Source: Muscardinus avellanarius (Eukaryota > Chordata > Mammalia > Rodentia > Gliridae). Taken from it: DNA of 64,000 nt. The notes beneath the pieces were generated by a model, which did no database searches, was not told where the DNA came from, and saw only the letters and a list, made by a program, of their open reading frames with translations. The DNA lies in contig OY726563.1 of the NCBI GenBank assembly GCA_963383645.1, forward strand, positions 29,555,575 through 29,619,574. The letters are read 5' to 3'. Numbering within the stretch: position 1 is the stretch's first letter; the number at the start of each line of letters is the position of its first letter. The translations under genes were made by a program, and so were the position numbers. Below, in pieces: positions 1-11,427 of the stretch.

Positions 1-147
1 TAGAAATAAATATTCTCTGGTAAGAAAGAAAGTAAAAAGAAATATTGAAATGTTATCTTTAAGTCATGAAAAGCTTGGTATCAGACAAATGAAACTGTTA
101 TGTGAGATTATCATTTTTAATTTTGGATAAATTCCTATAATACTAGA

Positions 148-289
148 TGTCAACCACTAAGCCAAGCATGGGAGGATTGGATGGGGAGAGAATGGGGTGG
201 GGGCTGACTGAGCGATGTGTGCATGTATGTCTACAAAAGTTTGTATCCCACTATGATGTATGAATACAGTGTACCAATAAAAAAAAATG
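148..289 (+). mobile_element. L1 3' end (5'-truncated)
   Basis: This is a short sense copy of the local L1 3' terminus. It shares the block 'ccactaagccaagca', the G-rich stretch and the final 'atgtatgaatacagtgtacc-aataaa' with the copy at 29541-29975. It ends in an A-rich tail that grades into a purine repeat. Everything upstream of the 3'UTR is missing. Confidence 0.75.
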
Positions 290-335
290 AAAGAGAGGAG
301 AGACAGGGAGAGAGAGAGAGAAAGAAAGAAGAAAG
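288..335. repeat. Purine-rich (GA)n/(GAAA)n tract
   Basis: A simple purine stretch follows directly on the L1 tail. It probably grew from the poly(A) of that insertion. Confidence 0.8.
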
Positions 336-944
336 GTGCTGTAACCCATTCCCATAAATTCTGTCCCAAGCCACAACCCAGGGATCCTTCCTCAGCAACC
401 AAGTCCCACTCCAAAGTCTGGAGAACATTCTAAACGATAACTGTGAAAAAGACACCTGGCTCCTGATCTAGTGTGACTACAAATATGAAAAAGTAGAAGA
501 CTTCTTTGTCTCTTTAGACAGAGGACTTTTTAATTAGGTGTTCATCTGAGCCCTGTCTGTATCTGATCCATGTCACCAATCTGTTTCAACTATCCATTTT
601 GTAATAAAGTTGGCAGAATAAAATGTTCAGAGATGAGATGGCGTCTAAGACTCACCTTTAATGAGAGTGGGAGTGTAAGGGAGAAATAGATCCCTGGTAA
701 ATTTGAAAAGTAGGACAAGTTGCAACCCCCATCCTTTCACAAATATAGCAATCTATACTTAATGACATTTGAATAATTAAAAAGCATTGAGAAACAGGAC
801 ACGCTTTAGCTTTGACAGACTATAATATGATCCAAAAGCACTAATGATTGTATTTGTGTGTGGAATAGGTCAGACCATCTTATATCATAAAGGAGCACAA
901 ACTAAAATTTAAAAATAGTATATTGGGTAAAAGATGATTTTTAT
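336..944. other. No recognisable feature
   Basis: AT-rich sequence without open frames, SINE boxes or repeats that I recognise. Ancient, strongly decayed repeats cannot be excluded by eye. Confidence 0.5.
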
Positions 945-1888
945 GTTTTTAATTTATTTTTTATTTTTATGTGGAACATATTAAAAATGTCATACATTCA
1001 GACTGTGCTTGGTACCCTCCCCTACTTTCCTTTCCCTCCTCCCAACAATGAGTGTCCAGGTTAACCATGCTACATTCATATTTTTACACACATTCATATG
1101 TAGCTCCTCCATTAATCAAACCTCAGCCTTTTTCCTCTCCTATGTTTCCATTCTAGCTTTGCTGAAGTTTCCCCTCCATTATCTGGAGTCTTTCTGGTAT
1201 TCCTAATACTCCCTAATTTGGGGATATTAGAGAGAACAGATGTCCCTTCTCTTTCTGCGCCTGGCTGAACTCACTTAGCATAATGTTCTCTAGGTCTTTC
1301 CATCTTCTTGCGAAGGACATGATTTTCTTCTTCTTTATAGCTGAGTAGAATCCCATTGTGTGCATTTCCCATAATTTTGCAGTCCATTCATCTGTTGATG
1401 GAGACCTAGGTTGGTTCCATATTTTGGTTATTACAAAATGTGCTACTATGAACAAGGGTATGAATATGTTACTGTAGTTCTCTAATTTCAACCCCTTTGG
1501 ACAAATATCCAGGAGTAGTATAGCTGGATCATATGGTGGATCTATTCCCAATTTTCTATGGAATTTCCACAGAGGCCGAACCAGTTTTCACTCCCACCAA
1601 CAGTGTAAAAGAGTTCCTCTTTTCCCACATCCACACCAGAAATTTGTTACTTGATTTCTTTATGCTTGCCACTCTGATTGGGGTTAGATGGAACCTCAGC
1701 GTAGTTTTGATTTGCATCTCCCTGATGGCTAAGAATGTTGAACATCTTTTCGTCTATTGGTCATTTGTATCTCTTTTTTTGTAAAGCATCTATTCAGTTC
1801 AGTTGCCCATTTATTGATTGGGTTATTTGTTTTGCCAGTATAGATTCATTTGAGCTCTTTGTATATTCTGGATATTAGCAATTTTTAA
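945..1888 (-). mobile_element. L1 fragment: ORF2 3' end and 3'UTR
   Basis: Read on the minus strand, a frame at 1213-1551 gives the typical end of L1 ORF2p, including segments like 'DPAILLLDICPKG', 'HFVITKIWNQPRSPSTDEW' and 'ENIMLSEFSQAQK'. The 3'UTR lies toward lower coordinates. The copy is truncated upstream, lacks the endonuclease and reverse transcriptase cores, and cannot move by itself. No clear TSD was found. Confidence 0.85.
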
Positions 1889-3029
1889 AGAGGAGGGAAA
1901 TCAGAAATAGAGGATGAGGTGTTGCAAAGGGGAAAAAAGACGGAGCTCCTCAATCACTGGTGTCTCAGTGTCAGCCTCATCACAGTTGTTAGCTTTCTTA
2001 ACATAACTGAACCATATAGTAATAATCAGGGCTGAAATATGCAATTCTTGAATCTTGTGATTCCTGAAAATGAAAACATTGCCTGAGGTATGGCTATTTT
2101 TTATTTTGTGCACTTCTGGAAGGGATGTTAAGGACTGATACTGTTGGTAACAGACTATAATTCCATACTTCAAAAGACCTCTTGCTGCTTTTAAGTCTCG
2201 TGTTACTGGTTACTCCATTAAGGTGGTAGTCCATGCTGAGAGCATAGACCAAAATTCTGTTCTGACCTTTCTGTTGCTCCCACCAAAGTAACACATGTGG
2301 ATGTCAAAAGAAAGAAAGTAGAACTCCAGGCCAGAAGTTCCTTTCACTGCCAGGTAAAGAACACACACTGAGTAGAACTCTCTAATAAAATTGGACTTAA
2401 CTACTGCCAAAATGTGAAACAGGAATTGTTTGTATGTCATTTCATAAGTTCTGGTCAAATAAAAGAACTCCTTCCAGTGATTAAAATTTTGAAATATAAA
2501 AAAGGTTAAAAGCATTAGAACACGCATGAGAAGGTAATACATACATTTTAAAACAAAAGTATGGATAACCCCAGCTCAAGCTTGGTAAAAATACATAATT
2601 GTCACATTCTATTTAAAGTTTCTTAATAATTTCATTACAAAAAATCTTCACTACTGTTTAATATTCACTTATATATTTATAATAAAAATCACTCATGAAT
2701 CTCTAATATTTTGTGAATTCTGTAACTGTTAATCTTACAAAGTATAATGGACAATTTAAACTTGAAGTGAGGGACTGTTTTATATACTCAAATGCATACC
2801 ATGCATATTTTTATTAATAGTTTCAAACAGTTCCACGAATTCATTGATACTACTATGAATGTAGTGATATAGTCCATGAGACTTGGTGACTTCATCCTAA
2901 ATGACAGTGCTCTAGAAAGGCATTGAAGTGAAATAATGTGATTTCAGACACTAGAAAAGAAAATATAATATAACTTCTATCTAATTCTCTCACATTTTTT
3001 GAGTCCTTGAATATAGAATCAAGCTATTA
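1889..3029. other. Unassigned sequence with open minus-strand stretches
   Basis: Three overlapping minus-strand open stretches of 66-110 codons lie between 1901 and 2542. Their translations match no family that I recognise, and the set is broken by frame changes. I see no splice-site pattern or poly(A) tail. This may be an old pseudogene, a decayed repeat or chance. The rest, to 3029, is AT-rich and featureless. Confidence 0.35.
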
Positions 3030-3270
3030 TTCTATAATGATGCCTGGCCACTTGATGAAGCCACATGTAAGTATCCAGGCCAGTAGCTGCAGCCAAGGTG
3101 CCAGGTACAAAGTGAATGAACTATCAGACATGTGAGTGTCAGAGCCTTTGAAATGAGTCAAGATCCAGTCCCCATCATAGGGCAACAGGATGAAAAGTTT
3201 TAAATTAAAGTCTAGCTGAATCGAGTCACCCTCAAAATATGAGATAATAACCACACCTCATTTTTGTTAC
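3030..3270 (+). mobile_element. MLT1-like MaLR LTR fragment
   Basis: Sense sequence includes blocks resembling the conserved centre of MLT1 LTRs: 'gaagccacatgtaag', 'ggccagtagctgcagcc' and 'ccagacatgtgagtg'-like text. It is old and diverged. The ends are not defined. Confidence 0.5.
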
Positions 3271-3911
3271 TTTATGCCACTATATATATTTTTTGAGTGG
3301 TTTGTTATATGACTATGGATCATCAGAACCTTCTTATATTCATTTTCCTATCCATCATTTTATCCAATTATCTACACATGGTAATTTCATAAAACAAAGT
3401 AAATCTGTGTTAACTTTACAATTCTAAACTCGGTAATACCCATCACTTAAATTGGTCTAAATAGTTCAGAATAAGGTGAAAGTGACATCCTCTCCAGCAT
3501 TAGTTGTTGCTTGTGTTTTTAATGATTGCCATTTTAATTGGAGTTAGCTGAAAGTAATTTTTATTTATACCTCGCTGATTGCTAATAATGTTGAACATTT
3601 TTATACATTTATTGTCCATTTGAATTTCTCCTTTTGTGAAGTGTCTAGTTCAATTATTCATTTTGTAATTGGGTTATTTGGTTTCTTGGTGCTGAGTTTC
3701 TTGAGTTCTCTGTATATTCTAGATACTAGTCCTCTATTGGAAGAGTAAGTGGCAAAAATTTTCTCCCATTCTGTCAGCTTTCTGTTGAGATCCTTGTTAG
3801 TTTCCTTTGCTGTACAGAAGCTCTTCAGTTTAATGTAACACCATGTATTGAAACTCCTTTTAATTTCTTGTGCTTTTGGGGTTTGTTGAAAAAGATTTAC
3901 CTGTGCCTATG

Positions 3912-4403
3912 TGCCGGAGCCAGCCGGCAAGAGTACGGGTTCTGAAGTGAGGCGTGAGGATGGAGAATTTTAAATTCTAACATTGGGGAGCTGCCAGCTT
4001 ACTATCTCTACTGTTTGACCCCTGTTCGTGGGTCAATATTTCCTACGGGTCGATGACTATGCCTGGGTCAGTATTCTCTATTGCGCCGACACTCCTGGCC
4101 AACACAACTTCTGGGTCAATCTCATCTTTATTGCGCCAATGCTGGGTTTGTTTTTCCAAAGGTATTTATACACAGCTACAGGTCAATCAACATTCTCGTG
4201 CTACCACCACCAGAATACAGTAAAGACCAATACAAAACACACATTACAGATAGATCTATCAGTACTCTCGTGTCATCACCATCTGATCCTCGCTCAGACC
4301 TCTTTGAACTTTCCAAAACCACAAACCTTGTTGACTCTGGGTGAAAGACAGTCAGCTGAGTCAGAGACACCAATCTAGGAGAAGGCCTTAATGGCTCCCA
4401 ACA
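3912..4403 (-). mobile_element. Solo ERVK/IAP-like LTR inside L1
   Basis: A 492-bp LTR inserted into the L1. On the minus strand it starts TGTTGGGAGCC, as IAP-class LTRs do, and ends CCGGCA. It is flanked by a 6-bp duplication, cctatg (3906-3911) and cctgtg (4404-4409), with one mismatch. ERVK elements make 6-bp duplications. A TATA-like box (complement of 4163-4170) and an AATAAA (complement of 4127-4132) lie in the expected order. Around and downstream of the AATAAA a short module (GGCGCAATA plus TGACCCA) recurs. No internal retroviral sequence remains, so this is a recombination-derived solo LTR. Confidence 0.8.
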
Positions 4404-4815
4404 CCTGTGTGCTGAATTGTTAGACCCATAGCTCTATGTCCTCTTCAAGGAGCTGCAAGTTCTCTTGTCTGATTGCTAAGTAATTTATCCATATTGAATT
4501 AACTCTTGTGTAAGATGAGAAAGTGGGTTTATTTCCACTTTTTGCATCAGGTTAACAAGTTTTGCCAGCATCATTTGTTGAAAAGACTATCTTTTTTCTA
4601 CAGTGTGTTTTGGGCCATTTTGTCAAAAATAGTCAGAAAGTGTACCAATTTGTTTCTGAAACATCTATTCTGCTCCATTGGTCAGTGTGCCTGTTTTTGT
4701 GCCAATACAATGCTGTTTTTATTATTACGGCTTTCTAGTATATTTTGCTGCTGTCAGGTATCATGATGACTCTGCATGGTTTTTGGTGCTGAGAACTATT
4801 TTGGCTATTCTGTTT

Positions 4816-4834
4816 GTTGTTGTTGTTGTTGTTC
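4816..4834. repeat. (TTG)n short repeat
   Basis: About six TTG/GTT units inside the antisense L1. A minor expansion. Confidence 0.8.
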
Positions 4835-6387
4835 CAAATAAATTTAAGAAATGATTTTTCTATGTCTGTGAGGAATGACCTTGGTATTTTACTGGATATT
4901 ATATTGGATCTGTAGATCACTTGTGGAAGAATGGCCATTTTGATGATATTTATTCTGCCTATACAAGGACATGGAAGATTTTTCCATTTTCTAAGGTCTT
5001 CTTCAATTTCTTTTTTAATATTTTATAATTTTATTTGAAGAGTTCTTTTACCTCTTTGGTTAGGTTTATTCCTAAATATTTTATTTTTTGTGGAATATTT
5101 TGAGTGGAAGTGTTTTTTGAATTTCTTTTTCAGTGGATTTATAACTGGCATACAAGAAAGCTTCTAATTTTTTAAGATTGATTTTGTATCCGGACATTTT
5201 GCTGAATTTGGTTATCCATTTTGTAAGCTTTTTGGTTGATTATATTATATCTTCTAAGTATAGTATCATGCCATTTGCAAATATGGATAGTTTTAGTTCT
5301 TCTTTTCCTATTTGAACTCCTTTGTTTTCCTTTTCTGTTCTTATTGCTCTCACTAGAGTCCCATATAGAGTCACTATATTGAAAAGAAGTGGTGATAATG
5401 GACGTGCTTGTATCGTTCCTATTTGGGAGTGGAATTCTTACAGTTTTTTTCTTTTTGAATATGATATTGACTGTTGGCCTACTGTATATTGTGATTATGA
5501 TGTTGAGGTATGTTCTTTCTACTCCAATTCTCTGCAATGCTTTTAACATAAATTGGTGTTGGATTTTGTCCAATAATTTTTTGCATTTGTTGAAATGATC
5601 ATGTGATTTCTGTCTCTGATTTGCTTTGTGTGATGAATTACATGAATTGCTTTTCATATGTTGAACCAGCCTTTTATCACTGTGATGAAACTACTTGGTC
5701 ATGGTGTATGATTTTCTTGATGTGGTTTTGAATAATTGTTGCTAATATTTTGTTTATCAGTTTTGTGTCTATGATCATCAATGATATTGACCTATAGCTC
5801 TTTTTTTGAGCTATGTTTATTTGGTTAGGTATTAATGTGATGTTGACTTCCTCAAATTTATTTGGGAGCATTCTGTTTCTTTTTCTTTTACATAATAAAT
5901 TAAGGAGTATTCAGATTATCTCTGCAATAAAGGTTTTAAAAATATACTTGGGAATTGATCTTGTCCTGGGCTTTTGTTTGACAGTAGGCTCTTTATTGTT
6001 GCCACAATCCCTTTGGTTTAAATTTTCTATATCTTCTTGATTGTTTAGGAAGGTTGCTTGTATCTTGAAATTTGTCAATTTCTTCTAGATTTTCCATTTT
6101 TTTGGAGTATAGTTTTGCAAAGTTGTTTCTGATAATTCTCTGGATTTCCATGCTGTCAGTGATAATAACTCATTTTTCATCCCACATTATTAATAAGGTA
6201 ATGTGTATCCTTTTTCCAATTTTTCTGTGCTTATAGGCATTCTGATTGACAGTTTACATAACATCATTACTATGACTGTTTGGTAGTTAGTAGCTCCACA
6301 ATTAGATCTTACCATGCATTATGCTAATACATTTTAGTATATGATAGTTTTATATATTGCTAATCTATTGGTATACTATTAGCCCCC

Positions 6388-6480
6388 AACCCCTATAATA
6401 TTTTGTGGTTCTAAGGATTGAACCCAGAGCCTCAAACATACTGGACTAGCACTATACCATTGAGCTATATTCCCATCACC
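6388..6480 (-). mobile_element. ID-type SINE monomer
   Basis: An antisense tRNA-Ala-derived ID unit: B-box complement 'ggattgaacccagagcc', and 'ctataccattgagctat' for the A box. No 7SL head is attached. It is diverged, so probably old. Confidence 0.65.
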
Positions 6481-6737
6481 TCCCTCCATAATCCTTGCAT
6501 TTTATTTTATGTATTTATGTATGAAGTGGCATAGATTTTCCAAAACTGCCAAAGAAACTGATGGCACTTTAAAAAGTTAAAGAAATCCTAATCTAGAACA
6601 AGAGGTTCAAGAAAAATTACTCCTCAGTATATAAATATGGCGTAAAATTGCTGTGGTTTACTTAGAGACCTACTTAATTTGAATTAATGAATGAAATATG
6701 CTAAACTCATGTTGTTATAAAATTCAGCTTTCAGTGA

Positions 6738-7385
6738 GTGTATTAGTCTGTTTTCCACTTTTATAACAAAATATGTGAAGCTGAGTAATAAAAAGGAGGT
6801 TGAAAATTTAAGATCAGGCAATTCCATTTGTTTCACCTCTAGTGAGAGCCTCATTACCAATAGTATTATGATAAGAGCAATTGTGAGAATGATCACATAG
6901 AAATCTAGGAAGACAAAGAGAAATTCAGGGCTTTGACTTGCTCTTTTTTTTTTTTGCAGTATTGGGGATTGAACCCAGGGGCATTTTATCTCTGAGCTAC
7001 ATCTCCAATCCTATTTTTTATTCTTTATTTTGAAACAGGGTTTAACTAAGTTGGAAAGAGACTCACTAAGGAGTTGAGGTTGTCTGCGAACTGCAATCCT
7101 TCTATCTTAGCCTCCTAAGTACTGAGATTACAAGTGTGCACCACCACACTTGGCTGGACTTGCTCTTTTATAATAATGCACTATTTAAAGGATAAATAAC
7201 TCACTCCACAAGACCAGCATCAATCACTGGTTCCCTGGGAAAGGCAGGAGCTCCAAAGACCTAATTACTTTGCACTAAGCCATACTTTTAAAGGTCTATT
7301 TACCTCCCAATGTTGCTACACTGAGGAAAAAGCTTCCAAGAAATGAATCCTTCATAGATATATTTAAACTATATCCAAACCATAT
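6738..7385 (-). mobile_element. MaLR (MST/THE1-like) LTR split by a SINE
   Basis: The plus strand starts with 'gtattagtctgtttt' and ends near 'atccaaaccatatca', the hallmarks of an antisense MST/THE1-type MaLR LTR. The element is divided by the SINE at 6948-7156. Internal MaLR sequence is absent. Confidence 0.65.
6948..7156 (-). mobile_element. B1-dID SINE
   Basis: An antisense full-length composite SINE: T-rich tail, ID part, then the 7SL-like head ending 'caccaccacacttggct'. It sits in the MaLR LTR and is flanked by a 13-bp duplication, gacttgctctttt (6935-6947 and 7157-7169). Confidence 0.9.
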
Positions 7386-7768
7386 CATTAATTTTGGGAT
7401 AAGAATCAGGACCTACATACATTCTCCATCAAGAGCCTCTACTTAGTTGGCTAGTCTTTCAAGCCACTAAGGGATAGAATAATGAATAGTAAAGTTCCTA
7501 ATATCATGTATCATACTTTTTTCAATGAATTAAAGACCTGTATGAAATAAGTATAAAGCAAAATGATAAACATTTAAACTCTGTTTTTACCTTCATTATG
7601 CTCATCTATGTTCACTTGTTAGTCCATATGCTCTTGTTTCCCTTTGCATTTCTATGGCTTCTGTCATAAAATCTTTCCATACTCCTTTTTATAAGATGAA
7701 ACTTCTTTCCTTTACTATGGCCATCAATATCTTCTTCATTTTTCAGAGCCCAGTTTTCATAGATAATT
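7386..7768. other. No recognisable feature
   Basis: AT-rich sequence between two repeats. Minus-strand open stretches of about 60 codons match nothing that I recognise. Confidence 0.5.
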
Positions 7769-7970
7769 TTTGTGGTACCTGGAATTGAACCCAAGGGCAT
7801 TCTACTTCCAAGCTACATTGTCTGCCCTTTTTATTTTTTGTTTTGAAATAAGTTCTCACTAGTTTACTGACAATCTCATTATGCTGCTGAGGCATCCTCC
7901 AACCTCTGATTCTCCTGTCCCAGTCTCCCAAGTACTGACATTATAGTTATGTGCCATCATGCCTGGCTAT
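7769..7970 (-). mobile_element. B1-dID SINE (diverged)
   Basis: An antisense composite SINE with a recognisable ID part ('ggaattgaacccaagggc') and head end ('gtgccatcatgcctggct'). Many substitutions mark it as old. Confidence 0.8.
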
Positions 7971-8292
7971 TTGCATAATTTAAAAAAGCATAGTACAGTG
8001 TATGCATGAAAAAAGGGCAAAGTACCTCATAATTCCCATTGCAAGTTATTATTTATTAAGTTCTATATAGCATATAGTTATTCTATCAACTCACAGAGCA
8101 TTTTATATATAATATATGATACTAAATTTATTTTGCCTTGTACAGTTGCAAATATTTGTATAGTTTTTATTTTTCTCCTACTTCCTAGTGGGATATTTTG
8201 GGACCAGTTCTATGACTTGAATTATTCATGTTATCTTTAATCGTATACTCACTTCTGCATCTTTATGCTTCCTTATTTTTTTTTAATTGCAG

Positions 8293-8332
8293 GAACGCAC
8301 TGGAGGAAAACAGAAAGCTTATTATTATACAG
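8293..8332 (+). other. Candidate 40-nt internal exon
   Basis: A strong polypyrimidine tract and acceptor (ttttttttttaattgcag, ending 8292) is followed by 40 nt and a donor matching the mammalian consensus exactly (acag/gtaagt, junction 8332/8333). Length is 1 mod 3. All three frames are open over the segment: ERTGGKQKAYYYT, NALEENRKLIIIQ (after one leading base) or THWRKTESLLLY (after two). It lies in non-repeat DNA. I cannot name the gene, and no partner exon is visible in the window. That would fit a large gene with introns of tens of kb, but a chance match cannot be excluded. Confidence 0.4.
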
Positions 8333-8899
8333 GTAAGTGAAGAGATTTTATGAAAATGAATAATCAGTAATTCTTAAGAATATATGGAGTAGACATACTT
8401 CTTTCCTGTACATCATGCTTTGTTGGTAATAATTCTAGATCAACACTTCCATAGTTTCTTCATTCCAACTTTCAAATATTTTATTTTTAGTTTTTGAATA
8501 TTTTAATACAACAAAGATATAAAATAGTATATATACATACATATATTAATTAAATGTGGATTTAATTTAAAATCAAGACATTTACTTATGTATAATACTG
8601 TGCCTTAAAGTATGGCAACCACAGGAACTTTCCACATCTTCAAGTAATTTTCTGTGGACAGGGAGACTTTTAGGTATATAAATGATTTTATACCTGTGTA
8701 CTTTATTTTTACTTAATATACTTTTATTGGTGTATTGTAACTTATATATTATAATGTGTGTGTCACTGTTTTATACATGACAAATATCATAAAAAGGAAA
8801 ACATCTTGTGATTATGGAATTTATAGCTTAACTTATTTTGAAATATAGGATGTAATCACTTTTTAGGACATTATATATCAAAATAAAACAAGAGAAAAT
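8333..8899. other. Non-repeat AT-rich sequence
   Basis: No repeat or open frame recognised. If the exon candidate is real, this is the start of its downstream intron. Confidence 0.45.
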
Positions 8900-8946
8900 C
8901 CAGAAGCTAAGCAGGGTTGGGCCTGGTTAGTACTTGGATGGGAGAC
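8900..8946 (+). pseudogene. 5S rRNA fragment
   Basis: About 45 bases match the middle and 3' part of mammalian 5S rRNA: 'gaagctaagcagggt', then 'gggcctggttagtacttgg' and 'atgggagac', with a C-to-T change between the first two blocks. This roughly covers 5S nucleotides 55-100, which includes the internal control region (A block, intermediate element, C block). Both ends of the 5S gene are missing, so no functional 5S RNA could be made. It is a truncated pseudogene or a domesticated piece. Confidence 0.85.
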
Positions 8947-9282
8947 AAAATTCTTAAATTGCATCCCAAATTGTGAAACTATACTGAATTGTGTTATTCA
9001 TTAAAGGGAATTATTTTCCTTGTTACTAATTCTAAGATACCCACAGTATTGCTTTGAAGTTTGATTTTAATATGTGATGCTGAAAATTATTCATAATAAA
9101 AAGTAAAGAAAAAAACTTTGGGGGCAACTCAGAGATATCTATAGCACAAGGCAAGGTTTACTAAAGAAAATTCAAGAGTCTGAAGAGTAAGATTTCTAGA
9201 ACTGTTTGTCAAAGGGTTTCATAATGATAGCATTTAATATCTTCAAATAAGTTAACATAGGAATCCAGAATTTCCTTTTCTT

Positions 9283-9489
9283 GTGTGTGGTAATGGGGAT
9301 GGAAACCAGTGGCGTTCTACCTCTGAGCTACATCCTCAGACCTATTTTTTTTTTATTTGGAAACAAGTTCTCAGTAAATTGTGGAGAGCCTCACTAAATT
9401 GCTGAGGCTGGCTTCAAACCTATGTTCCTCCTATTTCAGCCTAGCAAGTACTGGGATTATAAGTGTAAACCCGCCCCCACACTCAGGTA
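9283..9489 (-). mobile_element. B1-dID SINE
   Basis: An antisense composite SINE; ID part at left, head end 'aacccgcccccacactcagg' at right. It is followed by 'agaatctcctattt', similar to 'agaatttccttttc' on the left, a decayed target duplication. Confidence 0.8.
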
Positions 9490-10565
9490 GAATCTCCTAT
9501 TTTTACTTTACATATAATACCCCCTTAATGCTCATTGCATGAATACATGTTTTAATTATTTACTAAAGGCAATGAGAAATTAAGGCCTTGAAAGCATTAG
9601 TTACAGATAGTTTTAGCATTTAATAAAACACTTGGTGAGACAAAATAAAAAAGTATCAATTTTAATGATTTATCTCATGAAACAATATAAAAATCAAATG
9701 TATTTATATAAAATCTATAATTTATTAAAACTTTTGGCTTGAGTACATCTCAGTTTGGTAAAGTAAAAGGAACTTAATTTTAGCAAGATTGGCAGAATCA
9801 TAATAATGATTTTTTATGCTTTAACCTTGGGAAGTCTCATCAAAATTGCGTTAGTTTTTATGTGATGAGTTTTTTTTACATTGTAGAAGATGACATAGAT
9901 AAAGACATAGGTATTAAATAAACTAACAATATTGGTAATTGTCATTACATGAATTCATTTAGTTAATAGATATCTTAGTAATTTTCTTTTATCCTGACCT
10001 TCTTTAATTTTTATCACTATTTTTTCTATTTTACCTTCATTAACTTTCTATACTTTAGGAGATATTTAAATTACAAAGTAATCAAAACTTTAAACTTCAT
10101 TTCTATATTAAATATTCAAAGACTTCTAAACCATAAATGCTGACTTCACAAATTAGAAGGAAGTTTAAATACTAATGACATCAGGTGCACATTTATTCAA
10201 TTTCTATACACATGGACCTAGTAACTCATAAACAAATATATTTGAAAAAAGTAAGAATGATATAATTTAATGATTTTAAATAAACCAAAATCAACATATA
10301 AATGTATGGCAAATTTACTCAGTGTGAATTATATTGAATTCCCTTTTATAATTGAAAGTTTATACACTACACATTTACTAGCAATGCATGTGGTTAACTA
10401 ATTGTCAGGTTCCATTAATTGTCATGGCAAAGATGCAAATGTTAAGGATATTATCAAAATGACACTAAAATAAAAGAAATAATAACTATTAAAAATTATA
10501 TTGCATCAAACTGAAGTGAATTACAAAGTTTTCTCTTTTTTTTTTTTTTCATCAGAACTAGTTAG
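9490..10565. other. No recognisable feature
   Basis: AT-rich non-repeat DNA of about 1 kb. An acceptor-like 'ttacattgtag' near 9880 has no convincing donor. Confidence 0.5.
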
Positions 10566-10775
10566 AGCCAGGCTTGACGGTTCATGCCTGTAATCCCAGT
10601 ACCTGGAAGGCTGAGATAGGAGCATCACAGGTTCAAACACAGCCTCAGCAAGTATTGAGACTCTGATCAACCTAATAAGACTCTGTTTCAAAATAAAACC
10701 AAAAATAGGTCTGGGGGCATAACTCAGAGATAGAATGTCCCTGAGTTCAATCTCTAGTACCATACCAAAAAATAC
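10566..10775 (+). mobile_element. B1-dID SINE
   Basis: A sense copy: head 'gccaggcttgacggttcatg', central 'actctgtttcaaaataaa', ID part 'tctgggggcataactcagag', and a short A-rich end. Confidence 0.85.
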
Positions 10776-10940
10776 CCTTATAATCATAATATATTATAGT
10801 TTAAAAAGTCTAAATTTCCTCACTATCTCAAAAGATATATGTTATTATAAAAAGAGGAAGCAGACTTTCAAGCTGCTCCTCTGCAGGGTCTGATTTAATT
10901 ATTGTTGGATAGGGTACAAAAATTGACTTTGAATTTGATT

Positions 10941-11135
10941 AGCAGGGATTGGACCCAGGGACATTCTACCTTCGAGATACACCCCCAGTCCTATTTTTAT
11001 TCTTTATTTTAAAACAGGGTCTCACTAAGTTGCAGAGGGCCTCCCGAAGTAGCTGAGGCTGGTTGCAAATCTGCAATCCTCCTATCTCAGCCTCCCAAGT
11101 ACTGGGATTATAACCATGCACCACCAAGCCCAGCT
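10941..11135 (-). mobile_element. B1-dID SINE
   Basis: An antisense copy from the ID end (agcagggattggaccc) to the head (caccaccaagcccagct). It lacks a long poly(T) tract. Confidence 0.85.
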
Positions 11136-11236
11136 TTAGATATTTATTTTTAATAATAAGTATCCCAATTATCCTCATCAAAGAAGCTTTAAAAAAACAG
11201 CTAACCTGGAAAAATTTTTATGGTGGTCCATAATCT

Positions 11237-11427
11237 TTTTTTTTTTTTTTTTTGGTGGTACTGGGGTTCCTGGAAGCCCTTCTTCCTCCGGGCTACACTC
11301 CCAGACCTATTTTTATATTTTTGAAACAGGGTCTCTTACGCCAGCGCGGCTGGCTTCGAACCTGCGCGATCCTCCTGTCTCCGCCTCCCAAGCGCGGGGA
11401 TTACAAGCGTGCGCCACCACGCCCGGC
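11237..11427 (-). mobile_element. Young B1-dID SINE (CpG-rich subfamily)
   Basis: An antisense copy of the younger subfamily, marked by 'accagcgcggctggcttcga' and 'caagcgcggggattacaag', with most CpGs preserved. An 18-bp identical target duplication, tatggtggtccataatct, lies at 11219-11236 and 11428-11445. Uninterrupted T tail. Confidence 0.95.

Larger units (their letters stand above)
3483..6225 (-). mobile_element. Long antisense L1 (ORF2 region), split by a solo LTR
   Basis: The plus strand shows the reverse complement of L1 ORF2 from its 3' part (near 3483) back through the reverse transcriptase region (near 5700-6200). Minus-strand frames at 5172-5657 and 5677-5871 give recognisable ORF2-like pieces (for example 'HQFMLKALQRIGVERTYLNI'), broken by frameshifts and stops. 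The element is interrupted at 3912-4403 by a solo LTR. It is a dead copy, with neither the L1 5'UTR nor a 3' tail in place. Confidence 0.85.

Noticed and set aside
1213..1551. 112-codon minus-strand frame as a gene
   Set aside because: The sequence is the L1 ORF2 C-terminus.
3483..6225. Active L1
   Set aside because: Frameshifts and stops throughout ORF2, an LTR insertion, and missing 5' and 3' ends.
9865..9925. Exon after 'tttacattgtag'
   Set aside because: The downstream 'gacatag/gtatta' is a poor donor, and there is no coding resemblance.
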